The translations under genes and the position numbers were made by a program. This document shows, in pieces, positions 34,465 to 47,956 of a DNA stretch of 64,000 nt; positions within the stretch are counted from its first letter, which is position 1; the number at the start of each line of letters is the position of its first letter. Under the pieces are notes generated by a model. That model had not been told where the DNA came from and did not search any database. It saw only the letters and a program-made list of their open reading frames with translations. Source of the DNA: Paratinospora sagittata (taxonomy: Eukaryota; Streptophyta; Magnoliopsida; Ranunculales; Menispermaceae); the NCBI GenBank assembly GCA_035771175.1, contig CM069590.1, forward strand, positions 28,906,821 through 28,970,820, in the 5' to 3' direction.

Positions 34465-36710
34465 GAGTTTTAAACAATGGATAGCCTCTGCAAATCTTCG
34501 CACACAAGGGATAAAATGAAGAACTAGCTGAACATCAAGACAGATTGCAATTTTGATTCAATTCGAAGCCTTTTTTTGCAAAGGCAAGAATCATTACTTT
34601 CTTCTCTTGAAAAACTCTTCGAAAAGCTCAATCTAACTTGCAAATATCGTGCGTGTTGAATTTTTGAAAATCAGAGAATGGGTGTTTTATTAAATTTGAA
34701 GTTGAAGGTTAAAGAGCAAGAGTACTGCAAAATGATTTGAGTTCAAAACATTGTTCAATCTAAAGTTTTTTGGGCGTGCGAGACAATGGGAATCATCTAG
34801 GTGTTACTAGAGAAAATTTCAATCAAGATAACCTGGCAAAACTGTGAAGGAATAGAAAAATCGAGCAAGCAGAAGTGCCCACATTTTTCTCGTTAGAAAT
34901 ATCAGATTTTAGTCTAAGACGTGCCAATTGCTGGATAGCCTTATTTTTGAAAAATTAATATTTTGACACTAAAGAACCATTTCATTGACTCAAAACACTT
35001 TGATATAAGATTAAACACTTTTAAATAATTCAAAACTCATTAAAATTATGATTAAAACCTTTCGGAAAACATTTTTGTAAAAATGAAATACTATATCGAA
35101 AGTGATTTTGAAGACTTTGCAATTTTCAGAGTTTTAGTGCTAAGATTGATCGAGGGGTTACCTTACACACCAGAGATCAAACTAATGCATTAGACATGAG
35201 ATATGTCTTCGTTCTTCGAGCTTGATCATTGTAGAATTCGAAAGCTATTGTTTGATGTGTTCTTGATGCAAAACAGGTGATGTGTTCCTCTTTGATGTGT
35301 TATCTTACCGAGACCACTTCATATACTTAGAGTTTTAAACAATGGATAGCCTCTGCAAATCTTGGCACACAAGGGATAAAATGAAGAACTAGCTGAACAT
35401 CAAGACAGATTGCAATTTTGATTCAATTCGAAGCCTTTTTTTGCAAAGGCAAGAATCATTACTTTCTTCTCTTGAAAAACTCTTCGAAAAGCTCAATCTA
35501 ACTTGCAAATATCGTGCGTGTTGAATTTTTGAAAATCAGAGAATGAGTGTTTTATAAAATTTGAAGTTGAAGGTTAAAGAGCAAGAGTACTAAAAAATGA
35601 TTTGAATTCAAAACATTGTTCAATCTAAAGTTTTTTGGGGGTGCGAGACAATCGGAATCATCTAGGTGTTACTAGAGAATATTTCAATTAAGATAACCTG
35701 GCAAAACTGTGAAGGAATAGAAAAATCGAGCCAGCAGAAGTGCCCACATTTTTCTCGTTAGAAATATAAGATTTTAGTCTAAGACGTGCAAATTGCTGGA
35801 TAGCCTTATTTTTGAAAAATTAATATTTTGACACTAAAGAACCATTTCATTGACTCAAAACACTTTGATATAAGATTAAACACTTTTAAATAATTCAAAA
35901 CTCATTAAAATTATGATTAAAACCTTTCGGAAAACATTTTTTTCAAAATGAAATACTATATCGAAAGTGATTTTGAAGACTTTGCAATTTTCAGAGTTTT
36001 AGTGCTGAGAGTGATCGAGCGGTTACCCTACACACCAAAGATCAAACTAATGCATTAGACACGAGATATGTCTTCGTTCTTTGAGCTTGATCTTTGTAGA
36101 ATTCGAAAGCTATTGTTTGATGTGTTCTTGATGCAAAACAGGTGATGTGTTCCTTTTTGATGTGTTATCTTATCGAGACCACTTCATATACTTAGAGTTT
36201 AAACAATGGAGAGCCTCTGCAAATCTTAGCACACAAGGGATAAAATGAAGAACTAGCTGAACATCAAGACAGATTGCAATTTTGATTCAATTCGAAGCCT
36301 TTTTTTGCAAAGGCAAGAATCATTACTTTCTTCTCTTGAAAAACTCTTCGAAAAGCTCAATCTAACTTGCAAATATCGTGCGTGTTGTATTTTTGAAAAT
36401 CAGAGAATGAGTGTTTTATTAAATTTGAAGTTGAAGGTTAAAGAGCAAGAGTACTACAAAATGATTTGAATTCAAAACATTGTTCAATCTAAAGTTTTTT
36501 GGGCGTGCGAGACAATGGGAATCATCTAGGTGTTACTAGAGAATATTTCAATTAAGATAACCTGGCAAAACTGTGAAGGAATAGAAAAATCGAGCAAGCA
36601 GAAGTGCCCACGTTTTTCTCGTTAGAAATATCAGATTTTAGTCTAAGACGTGCCAATTGCTGGATAGCCTTATTTTTGAAAAATTAATATTTTGACACTA
36701 AAGAACCATT

Positions 36711-39700
36711 TCATTGACTCAAAACACTTTGATATAAGATTAAACACTTTTAAATAATTCAAAACTCATTAAAATTATGATTAAAAGCTTTCAGAAAATA
36801 ATTTTTTTCAAAATGAAATACTATACCGAAAGTGATTTTGAAGACTTTGCAATTTTCAGAGTTTTAGTGCTGAGATTGATCGAGGGGTTACCCTACACAC
36901 CAAAGATCAAACTAATGCATTAGACATGAGATATGTCTTCGTTCTTCGAGCTTGATCTTTGTAGAATTCGAAAGCTATTGTTTGATGTGTTCTTGATGCA
37001 AAACAGGTGATGTGTTCCTCTTTGATGTGTTATCTTACCGAGACCACTTCATATACTTAGAGTTTTAAACAATGGATAGCCTCTGCAAATCTTAGCACAC
37101 AAGGGATAAAATGAAGAACTAGCTGAACATCAAGACAGATTGCAATTTTGATTCAATTCGAAGCCTTTTTTTGCAAAGGCAAGAATCATTACTTTCTTCT
37201 CTTGAAAAACTCTTCGAAAAGCTCAATCTAACTTGCAAATATCGTGCGTGTTGAATTTTTGAAAATCAGAGAATGAGTGTTTTATAAAATTTGAAGTTGA
37301 AGGTTAAAGAGCAAGAGTACTAAAAAATGATTTAAATTCAAAACATTGTTCAATCTAAAGTTTTTTGGGGGTGCGAGACAATGGGAATCATCTAGGTGTT
37401 ACTAGAGAATAGTTCAATTAAGATAACCTGGCAAAACTGTGAAGGAATAGAAAAATCGAGCAAGCAGAAGTGCCCACATTTTTCTCGTTAGAAATATAAG
37501 ATTTTAGTCTAAGACGTGCAAATTGCTGGATAGCCTTATTTTTGAAAAATTAATATTTTGACACTAAAGAACCATTTCATTGACTGAAAACACTTTGATA
37601 TAAGATTAAACACTTTTAAATAATTCAAAACTCATTAAAATTATGATTAAAACCTTTCAGAAAACATTTTTTTCAAAATGAAATACTATATCGAAAGTGA
37701 TTTTGAAGACTTTGCAATTTTCAGAGTTTTAGTGCTGAGAGTGATCGAGCGGTTATCCTACACACCAACGATCAAACTAATGCATTAGACATGAGATATG
37801 TCTTTGTTCTTCGAGCTTGATCTTTGTAGAATTCGAAAGCTATTGTTTGATGTGTTCTTGATGCAAAACAGGTGATGTGTTCCTTTTTGATGTGTTATCT
37901 TATCGAGACCACTTCATATACTTAGAGTTTAAACAATGGATAGCCTCTGCAAATCTTAGCACACAAGGGATAAAATGAAGAACTAGCTGAACATCAAGAC
38001 AGATTGCAATTTTGATTCAATTCGAAGCCTTTTTTTGCAAAGGCAAGAATCATTACTTTCTTCTCTTGAAAAACTCTTCGAAAAGCTTAATCTAACTTGC
38101 AAATATCGTGCGTGTTGAATTTTTGAAAATCAGAGAATGAGTGTTTTATAAAATTTGAAGTTGAAGGTTAAAGAGCAAGAGTACTAAAAAATGATTTGAA
38201 TTCAAAGATTGTTCAATCTAAAGTTTTTTGGGGGTGCGAGACAATGGGAATCATCTAGGTGTTACTAGAGAATATTTCAATTAAGATAACCTGGCAAAAC
38301 TGTGAAGGAATAGAAAAATCGAGCAAGCAGAAGTGCCCACATTTTTCTCGTTAGAAATATAAGATTTTAGTCTAAGACGTGCAAATTGCTGGATAGCCTT
38401 ATTTTTGAAAAATTAATATTTTGACACTAAAGAACCATTTCATTGACTCAAAACACTTTGATATAAGATTAAACACTTTTAAATAATTCAAAACTCATTA
38501 AAATTATGAATAAAAGCTTTCAGAAAATAATTTTTTTCAAAATTAAATACTATACCGAAAGTGATTTTGAAGACTTTGCAATTTTCAGAGTTTTAGTGCT
38601 GAGATTGATCGAGGGGTTACCCTACACACCAAAGATCAAACTAATGCATTAGACATGAGATATGTCTTCGTTCTTCGAGCTTGATCTTGGTAGAATTCGA
38701 AAGCTATTGTTTGATGTGTTCTTGATGTAAAACAGGTGATGTGTCCCTTTTTGATGTGTTATCTTACCGAGACTACTTCATATACTTAGAGTTTTAAACA
38801 ATGGATAGCCTCTGCAAATCTTAGCACACAAGGGATAAAATGAAGAACTAGCTGAACATCAAGACAGATTGCAATTTTGATTCAATTCGAAGCCTTTTTT
38901 TGCAAAGGCAAGAATCATTACTTTCTTCTCTTGAAAAACTCTTCGAAAAGCTTAATCTAACTTGCAAATATCGTGCGTGTTGAATTTTTGAAAATCAGAG
39001 AATGAGTGTTTTATAAAATTTGAAGTTGAAGGTTAAAGAGCAAGAGTACTAAAAAATGATTTGAATTCAAAGATTGTTCAATCTAAAGTTTTTTGGGGGT
39101 GCGAGACAATGGGAATCATCTAGGTGTTACTAGAGAATATTTCAATTAAGATAACCTGGCAAAACTGTGAAGGAATAGAAAAATCGAGCAAGCAGAAGTG
39201 CCCACATTTTTCTCGTTAGAAATATAAGATTTTAGTCTAAGACGTGCAAATTGCTGGATAGCCTTATTTTTGAAAAATTAATATTTTGACACTAAAGAAC
39301 CATTTCATTGACTCAAAACACTTTGATATAAGATTAAACACTTTTAAATAATTCAAAACTCATTAAAATTATGAATAAAAGCTTTCAGAAAATAATTTTT
39401 TTCAAAATTAAATACTATACCGAAAGTGATTTTGAAGACTTTGCAATTTTCAGAGTTTTAGTGCTGAGATTGATCGAGGGGTTACCCTACACACCAAAGA
39501 TCAAACTAATGCATTAGACATGAGATATGTCTTCGTTCTTCGAGCTTGATCTTTGTAGAATTCGAAAGCTATTGTTTGATGTGTTCTTGATGTAAAACAG
39601 GTGATGTGTCCCTTTTTGATGAGTTATCTTACCGAGACTACTTCATATACTTAGAGTTTTAAACAATGGATAGCCTCTGCAAATCTTAGCACACAAGGGA

Positions 39701-41034
39701 TAAAATGAAGAACTAGCTGAACATCAAGACAGATTGCAATTTTGATTCAATTCGAAGCCTTTTTTTGCAAAGGCAAGAATCATTACTTTCTTCTCTTGAA
39801 AAACTCTTCGAAAAGCTTAATCTAACTTGCAAATATCGTGCGTGTTGAATTTTTGAAAATCAGAGAATGAGTGTTTTATAAAATTTGAAGTTGAAGGTTA
39901 AAGAGCAAGAGTACTAAAAAATGATTTGAATTCAAAGATTGTTCAATCTAAAGTTTTTTGGGGGTGCGAGACAATGGGAATCATCTAGGTGTTACTAGAG
40001 AATATTTCAATTAAGATAACCTGGCAAAACTGTGAAGGAATAGAAAAATCGAGCAAGCAGAAGTGCCCACATTTTTCTCGTTAGAAATATAAGATTTTAG
40101 TCTAAGACGTGCAAATTGCTGGATAGCCTTATTTTTGAAAAATTAATATTTTGACACTAAAGAACCATTTCATTGACTCAAAACACTTTGATATAAGATT
40201 AAACACTTTTAAATAATTCAAAACTCATTAAAATTATGAATAAAAGCTTTCAGAAAATAATTTTTTTCAAAATTAAATACTATACCGAAAGTGATTTTGA
40301 AGACTTTGCAATTTTCAGAGTTTTAGTGCTGAGATTGATCGAGGGGTTACCCTACACACCAAAGATCAAACTAATGCATTAGACATGAGATATGTCTTCG
40401 TTCTTCGAGCTTGATCTTTGTAGAATTCGAAAGCTATTGTTTGATGTGTTCTTGATGTAAAACAGGTGATGTGTCCCTTTTTGATGAGTTATCTTACCGA
40501 GACTACTTCATATACTTAGAGTTTTAAACAATGGATAGCCTCTGCAAATCTTAGCACACAAGGGATAAAATGAAGAACTAGCTGAACATCAAGACAGATT
40601 GCAATTTTGATTCAATTCGAAGCCTTTTTTTGCAAAGGCAAGAATCATTACTTTCTTCTCTTGAAAAACTCTTCGAAAAGCTTAATCTAACTTGCAAATA
40701 TCGTGCGTGTTGAATTTTTGAAAATCAGAGAATGAGTGTTTTATAAAATTTGAAGTTGAAGGTTAAAGAGCAAGAGTACTAAAAAATGATTTGAATTCAA
40801 AGATTGTTCAATCTAAAGTTTTTTGGGGGTGCGAGATAATGGGAATCATCTAGGTGTTACTAGAGAATATTTCAATTAAGATAACCTGGCAAAACTGTGA
40901 AGGAATAGAAAAATCGAGCAAGCAGAAGTGCCCACATTTTTCTCGTTAGAAATATAAGATTTTAGTCTAAGACGTGCAAATTGCTGGATAGCCTTATTTT
41001 TGAAAAATTAATATTTTGACACTAAAGAACCATT
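36711..41034. repeat. Higher-order unit 1, five monomers (H-I-G-G-G)
   Basis: Type H (36711) has AAAAGCTTTCAG with TCCTCTTTG and GAATAGTTC. Type I (37577) has GAGCGGTTATCC, CCAACGATC and GAGTTTAAAC. Type G (38440, 39305, 40170) has GAATAAAAGC, CAAAATTAAATAC, TGTCCC and TTCAAAGATTG. The unit spans 4,324 bp. The three G copies are nearly identical; the second and third share GATGAGTTATC, so the extra G arose by duplication of a neighbour. Confidence 0.86.
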
Positions 41035-44000
41035 TCATTGACTCAAAACACTTTGATATAAGATTAAACACTTTTAAATAATTCAAAACTCATTAAAATT
41101 ATGATTAAAAGCTTTCAGAAAATAATTTTTTTCAAAATGAAATACTATACCGAAAGTGATTTTGAAGACTTTGCAATTTTTAGAGTTTTAGTGCTGAGAT
41201 TGATCGAGGGGTTACCCTACACACCAAAGATCAAACTAATGCATTAGACATGAGATATGTCTTCGTTCTTCGAGCTTGATCTTTGTAGAATTCGAAAGCT
41301 ATTGTTTGATGTGTTCTTGATGCAAAACAGGTGATGTGTTCCTCTTTGATGTGTTATCTTACCGAGACCACTTCATATACTTAGAGTTTTAAACAATGGA
41401 TAGCCTCTGCAAATCTTAGCACACAAGGGATAAAATGAAGAACTAGCTGAACATCAAGACAGATTGCAATTTTGATTCAATTCGAAGCCTTTTTTTGCAA
41501 TGGCAAGAATCATTACTTTCTTCTCTTGAAAAACTCTTCGAAAAGCTCAATCTAACTTGCAAATATCGTGCGTGTTGAATTTTTGAAAATCAGAGAATGA
41601 GTGTTTTATAAAATTTGAAGTTGAAGGTTAAAGAGCAAGAGTACTAAAAAATGATTTAAATTCAAAACATTGTTCAATCTAAAGTTTTTTGGGGGTGCGA
41701 GACAATGGGAATCATCTAGGTGTTACTAGAGAATAGTTCAATTAAGATAACCTGGCAAAACTGTGAAGGAATAGAAAAATCGAGCAAGCAGAAGTGCCCA
41801 CATTTTTCTCGTTAGAAATATAAGATTTTAGTCTAAGACGTGCAAATTGCTGGATAGCCTTATTTTTGAAAAATTAATATTTTGACACTAAAGAACCATT
41901 TCATTGACTCAAAACACTTTGATATAAGATTAAACACTTTTAAATAATTCAAAACTCATTAAAATTATGATTAAAACCTTTCAGAAAACATTTTTTTCAA
42001 AATGAAATACTATATCGAAAGTGATTTTGAAGACTTTGCAATTTTCAGAGTTTTAGTGCTGAGAGTGATCGAGCGGTTATCCTACACACCAACGATCAAA
42101 CTAATGCATTAGACATGAGATATGTCTTCGTTCTTCGAGCTTGATCTTTGTAGAATTCGAAAGCTATTGTTTGATGTGTTCTTGATGCAAAACAGGTGAT
42201 GTGTTCCTTTTTGATGTGTTATCTTATCGAGACCACTTCATATACTTAGAGTTTAAACAATGGATAGCCTCTGCAAATCTTAGCACACAAGGGATAAAAT
42301 GAAGAACTAGCTGAACATCAAGACAGATTGCAATTTTGATTCAATTCGAAGCCTTTTTTTGCAAAGGCAAGAATCATTACTTTCTTCTCTTGAAAAACTC
42401 TTCGAAAAGCTTAATCTAACTTGCAAATATCGTGCGTGTTGAATTTTTGAAAATCAGAGAATGAGTGTTTTATAAAATTTGAAGTTGAAGGTTAAAGAGC
42501 AAGAGTACTAAAAAATGATTTGAATTGAAAGATTGTTCAATCTAAAGTTTTTTGGGGGTGCGAGACAATGGGAATCATCTAGGTGTTACTAGAGAATATT
42601 TCAATTAAGATAACCTGGCAAAACTGTGAAGGAATAGAAAAATCGAGCAAGCAGAAGTGCCCACATTTTTCTCGTTAGAAATATCAGATTTTAGTCTAAG
42701 ACGTGCAAATTGCTGGATAGCCTTATTTTTGAAAAATTAATATTTTGACACTAAAGAACCATTTCATTGACTCAAAACACTTTGATATAAGATTAAACAC
42801 TTTTAAATAATTCAAAACTCATTAAAATTATGAATAAAAGCTTTCAGAAAATAATTTTTTTCAAAATTAAATACTATACCGAAAGTGATTTTGAAGACTT
42901 TGCAATTTTCAGAGTTTTAGTGCTGAGATTGATCGAGGGGTTACCCTACACACCAAAGATCAAACTAATGCATTAGACATGAGATATGTCTTCGTTCTTC
43001 GAGCTTGATCTTTGTAGAATTCGAAAGCTATTGTTTGATGTGTTCTTGATGTAAAACAGGTGATGTGTCCCTTTTTGATGTGTTATCTTACCGAGACTAC
43101 TTCATATACTTAGAGTTTTAAACAATGGAAAGCCTCTGCAAATCTTAGCACACAAGGGATAAAATGAAGAACTAGCTGAACATCAAGACAGATTGCAATT
43201 TTGATTCAATTCGAAGCCTTTTTTTGCAAAGGCAAGAATCATTACTTTCTTCTCTTGAAAAACTCTTCGAAAAGCTTAATCTAACTTGCAAATATCGTGC
43301 GTGTTGAATTTTTGAAAATCAGAGAATGAGTGTTTTATAAAATTTGAAGTTGAAGGTTAAAGAGCAAGAGTACTAAAAAATTATTTGAATTCAAAGATTG
43401 TTCAATCTAAAGTTTTTTGGGGGTGCGAGACAATGGGAATCATCTAGGTGTTACTAGAGAATATTTCAATTAAGATAACCTGGCAAAACTGTGAAGGAAT
43501 AGAAAAATCGAGCAAGCAGAAGTGCCCACATTTTTCTCGTTAGAAATATAAGATTTTAGTCTAAGACGTGCAAATTGCTGGATAACCTTATTTTTGAAAA
43601 ATTAATATTTTGACACTAAAGAACCATTTCATTGACTCAAAACACTTTGATATAAGATTAAACACTTTTAAATAATTCAAAACTCATTAAAATTATGAAT
43701 AAAAGCTTTCAGAAAATAATTTTTTTCAAAATTAAATACTATACCGAAAGTGATTTTGAAGACTTTGCAATTTTCAGAGTTTTAGTGCTGAGATTGATCG
43801 AGGGGTTACCCTACACACCAAAGATCAAACTAATGCATTAGACATGAGATATGTCTTCGTTCTTCGAGCTTGATCTTTGTAGAATTCGAAAGCTATTGTT
43901 TGATGTGTTCTTGATGTAAAACAGGTGATGTGTCCCTTTTTGATGTGTTATCTTACCGAGACTACTTCATATACTTAGAGTTTTAAACAATGGATAGCCT

Positions 44001-44493
44001 CTGCAAATCTTAGCACACAAGGGATAAAATGAAGAACTAGCTGAACATCAAGACAGATTGCAATTTTGATTCAATTCGAAGCCTTTTTTTGCAAAGGCAA
44101 GAATCATTACTTTCTTCTCTTGAAAAACTCTTCGAAAAGCTTAATCTAACTTGCAAATATCGTGCGTGTTGAATTTTTGAAAATCAGAGAATGAGTGTTT
44201 TATAAAATTTGAAGTTGAAGGTTAAAGAGCAAGAGTACTAAAAAATGATTTGAATTCAAAGATTGTTCAATCTAAAGTTTTTTGGGGGTGCGAGAGAATG
44301 GGAATCATCTAGGTGTTACTAGAGAATATTTCAATTAAGATAACCTGGCAAAACTGTGAAGGAATAGAAAAATCGAGCAAGCAGAAGTGCCCACATTTTT
44401 CTCGTTAGAAATATAAGATTTTAGTCTAAGACGTGCAAATTGCTGGATAGCCTTATTTTTGAAAAATTAATATTTTGACACTAAAGAACCATT
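41035..44493. repeat. Higher-order unit 2, four monomers (H-I-G-G)
   Basis: The monomers at 41035 (H), 41901 (I), 42764 (G) and 43629 (G) span 3,459 bp. The first G ends with GGATAACCTT near 43581 and the second carries GAGAGAATGGG near 44293; both marks recur in unit 3 at the matching places, which fixes the register of the unit. Confidence 0.88.
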
Positions 44494-47400
44494 TCATTGA
44501 CTCAAAACACTTTGATATAAGATTAAACACTTTTAAATAATTCAAAACTCATTAAAATTATGATTAAAAGCTTTCAGAAAATAATTTTTTTCAAAATGAA
44601 ATACTATACCGAAAGTGATTTTGAAGACTTTGCAATTTTCAGAGTTTTAGTGCTGAGATTGATCGAGGGGTTACCCTACACACCAAAGATCAAACTAATG
44701 CATTAGACATGAGATATGTCTTCGTTCTTCGAGCTTGATCTTTGTAGAATTCGAAAGCTATTGTTTGATGTGTTCTTGATGCAAAACGGGTGATGTGTTC
44801 CTCTTTGATGTGTTATCTTACCGAGACCACTTCATATACTTAGAGTTTTAAACAATGGATAGCCTCTGCAAATCTTAGCACACAAGGGATAAAATGAAGA
44901 ACTAGCTGAACATCAAGACAGATTGCAATTTTGATTCAATTCGAAGCCTTTTTTTTGCAAAGGCAAGAATCATTACTTTCTTCTCTTGAAAAACTCTTCG
45001 AAAAGCTCAATCTAACTTGCAAATATCGTGCGTGTTGAATTTTTGAAAATCAGAGAATGAGTGTTTTATAAAATTTGAAGTTGAAGGTTAAAGAGCAAGA
45101 GTACTAAAAAATGATTTAAATTCAAAACATTGTTCAATCTAAAGTTTTTTGGGGGTGCGAGACAATGGGAATCATCTAGGTGTTACTAGAGAATAGTTCA
45201 ATTAAGATAACCTGGCAAAACTGTGAAGGAATAGAAAAATCGAGCAAGCAGAAGTGCCCACATTTTTCTCGTTAGAAATATAAGATTTTAGTCTAAGACG
45301 TGCAAATTGCTGGATAGCCTTATTTTTGAAAAATTAATATTTTGACACTAAAGAACCATTTCATTGACTCAAAACACTTTGATATAAGATTAAACACTTT
45401 TAAATAATTCAAAACTCATTAAAATTATGATTAAAACCTTTCAGAAAACATTTTTTTCAAAATGAAATACTATATCGAAAGTGATTTTGAAGACTTTGCA
45501 ATTTTCAGAGTTTTAGTGCTGAGAGTGATCGAGCGGTTATCCTACACACCAACGATCAAACTAATGCATTAGACATGAGATATGTCTTCGTTCTTCGAGC
45601 TTGATCTTTGTAGAATTCGAAAGCTATTGTTTGATGTGTTCTTGATGCAAAACAAGTGATGTGTTCCTTTTTGATGTGTTATCTTACCGAGACTACTTCA
45701 TATACTTAGAGTTTTAAACAATGGAAAGCCTCTGCAAATCTTAGCACACAAGGGATAAAATGAAGAACTAGCTGAACATCAAGACAGATTGCAATTTTGA
45801 TTCAATTCGAAGCCTTTTTTTGCAAAGGCAAGAATCATTACTTTCTTCTCTTGAAAAACTCTTCGAAAAGCTCAATCTAACTTGCAAATATCGTGCGTGT
45901 TGAATTTTTGAAAATCAGAGAATGAGTGTTTTATAAAATTTGAAGTTGAAGGTTAAAGAGCAAGAGTACTAAAAAATGATTTAAATTCAAAACATTGTTC
46001 AATCTAAAGTTTTTTGGGGGTGCGAGACAATGGGAATCATCTAGGTGTTACTAGAGAATAGTTCAATTAAGATAACCTGGCAAAACTGTGAAGGAATAGA
46101 AAAATCGAGCAAGCAGAAGTGCCCACATTTTTCTCGTTAGAAATATAAGATTTTAGTCTAAGACGTGCAAATTGCTGGATAGCCTTATTTTTGAAAAATT
46201 AATATTTTGACACTAAAGAACCATTTCATTGACTCAAAACACTTTGATATAAGATTAAACACTTTTAAATAATTCAAAACTCATTAAAATTATGAATAAA
46301 AGCTTTCAGAAAATAATTTTTTTCAAAATTAAATACTATACCGAAAGTGATTTTGAAGACTTTGCAATTTTCAGAGTTTTAGTGCTGAGATTGATCGAGG
46401 GGTTACCCTACACACCAAAGATCAAACTAATGCATTAGACATGAGATATGTCTTCGTTCTTCGAGCTTGATCTTTGTAGAATTCGAAAGCTATTGTTTGA
46501 TGTGTTCTTGATGTAAAACAGGTGATGTGTCCCTTTTTGATGTGTTATCTTACCGAGACTACTTCATATACTTAGAGTTTTAAACAATGGAAAGCCTCTG
46601 CAAATCTTAGCACACAAGGGATAAAATGAAGAACTAGCTGAACATCAAGACAGATTGCAATTTTGATTCAATTCGAAGCGTTTTTTTTGCAAAGGCAAGA
46701 ATCATTACTTTCTTCTCTTGAAAAACTCTTCGAAAAGCTTAATCTAACTTGCAAATATCGTGCGTGTTGAATTTTTGAAAATCAGAGAATGAGTGTTTTA
46801 TAAAATTTGAAGTTGAAGGTTAAAGAGCAAGAGTACTAAAAAATGATTTGAATTCAAAGATTGTTCAATCTAAAGTTTTTTGGGGGTGCGAGACAATGGG
46901 AATCATCTAGGTGTTACTAGAGAATATTTCAATTAAGATAACCTGGCAAAACTGTGAAGGAATAGAAAAATCGAGCAAGCAGAAGTGCCCACATTTTTCT
47001 CGTTAGAAATATAAGATTTTAGTCTAAGACGTGCAAATTGCTGGATAACCTTATTTTTGAAAAATTAATATTTTGACACTAAAGAACCATTTCATTGACT
47101 CAAAACACTTTGATATAAGATTAAACACTTTTAAATAATTCAAAACTCATTAAAATTATGAATAAAAGCTTTCAGAAAATAATTTTTTTCAAAATTAAAT
47201 ACTATACCGAAAGTGATTTTGAAGACTTTGCAATTTTCAGAGTTTTAGTGCTGAGATTGATCGAGGGGTTACCCTACACACCAAAGATCAAACTAATGCA
47301 TTAGACATGAGATATGTCTTCGTTCTTCGAGCTTGATCTTTGTAGAATTCGAAAGCTATTGTTTGATGTGTTCTTGATGTAAAACAGGTGATGTGTCCCT

Positions 47401-47956
47401 TTTTGATGTGTTATCTTACCGAGACTACTTCATATACTTAGAGTTTTAAACAATGGATAGCCTCTGCAAATCTTAGCACACAAGGGATAAAATGAAGAAC
47501 TAGCTGAACATCAAGACAGATTGCAATTTTGATTCAATTCGAAGCCTTTTTTTGCAAAGGCAAGAATCATTACTTTCTTCTCTTGAAAAACTCTTCGAAA
47601 AGCTTAATCTAACTTGCAAATATCGTGCGTGTTGAATTTTTGAAAATCAGAGAATGAGTGTTTTATAAAATTTGAAGTTGAAGGTTAAAGAGCAAGAGTA
47701 CTAAAAAATGATTTGAATTCAAAGATTGTTCAATCTAAAGTTTTTTGGGGGTGCGAGAGAATGGGAATCATCTAGGTGTTACTAGAGAATATTTCAATTA
47801 AGATAACCTGGCAAAACTGTGAAGGAATAGAAAAATCGAGCGAGCAGAAGTGCCCACATTTTTCTCGTTAGAAATATAAGATTTTAGTCTAAGACGTGCA
47901 AATTGCTGGATAGCCTTATTTTTGAAAAATTAATATTTTGACACTAAAGAACCATT
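44494..47956. repeat. Higher-order unit 3, four monomers with a mosaic I copy
   Basis: The monomers at 44494 (H, with AAAACGGGTG), 45361 (I head), 46226 (G) and 47092 (G) span 3,463 bp. The I copy at 45361 is a three-part mosaic: I head with CCAACGATC, then G-type GAGACTACTTC and ATGGAAAGCC, then an H-type tail with GAATAGTTC. GGATAACCTT near 47045 and GAGAGAATGGG near 47755 align with unit 2. Confidence 0.87.
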
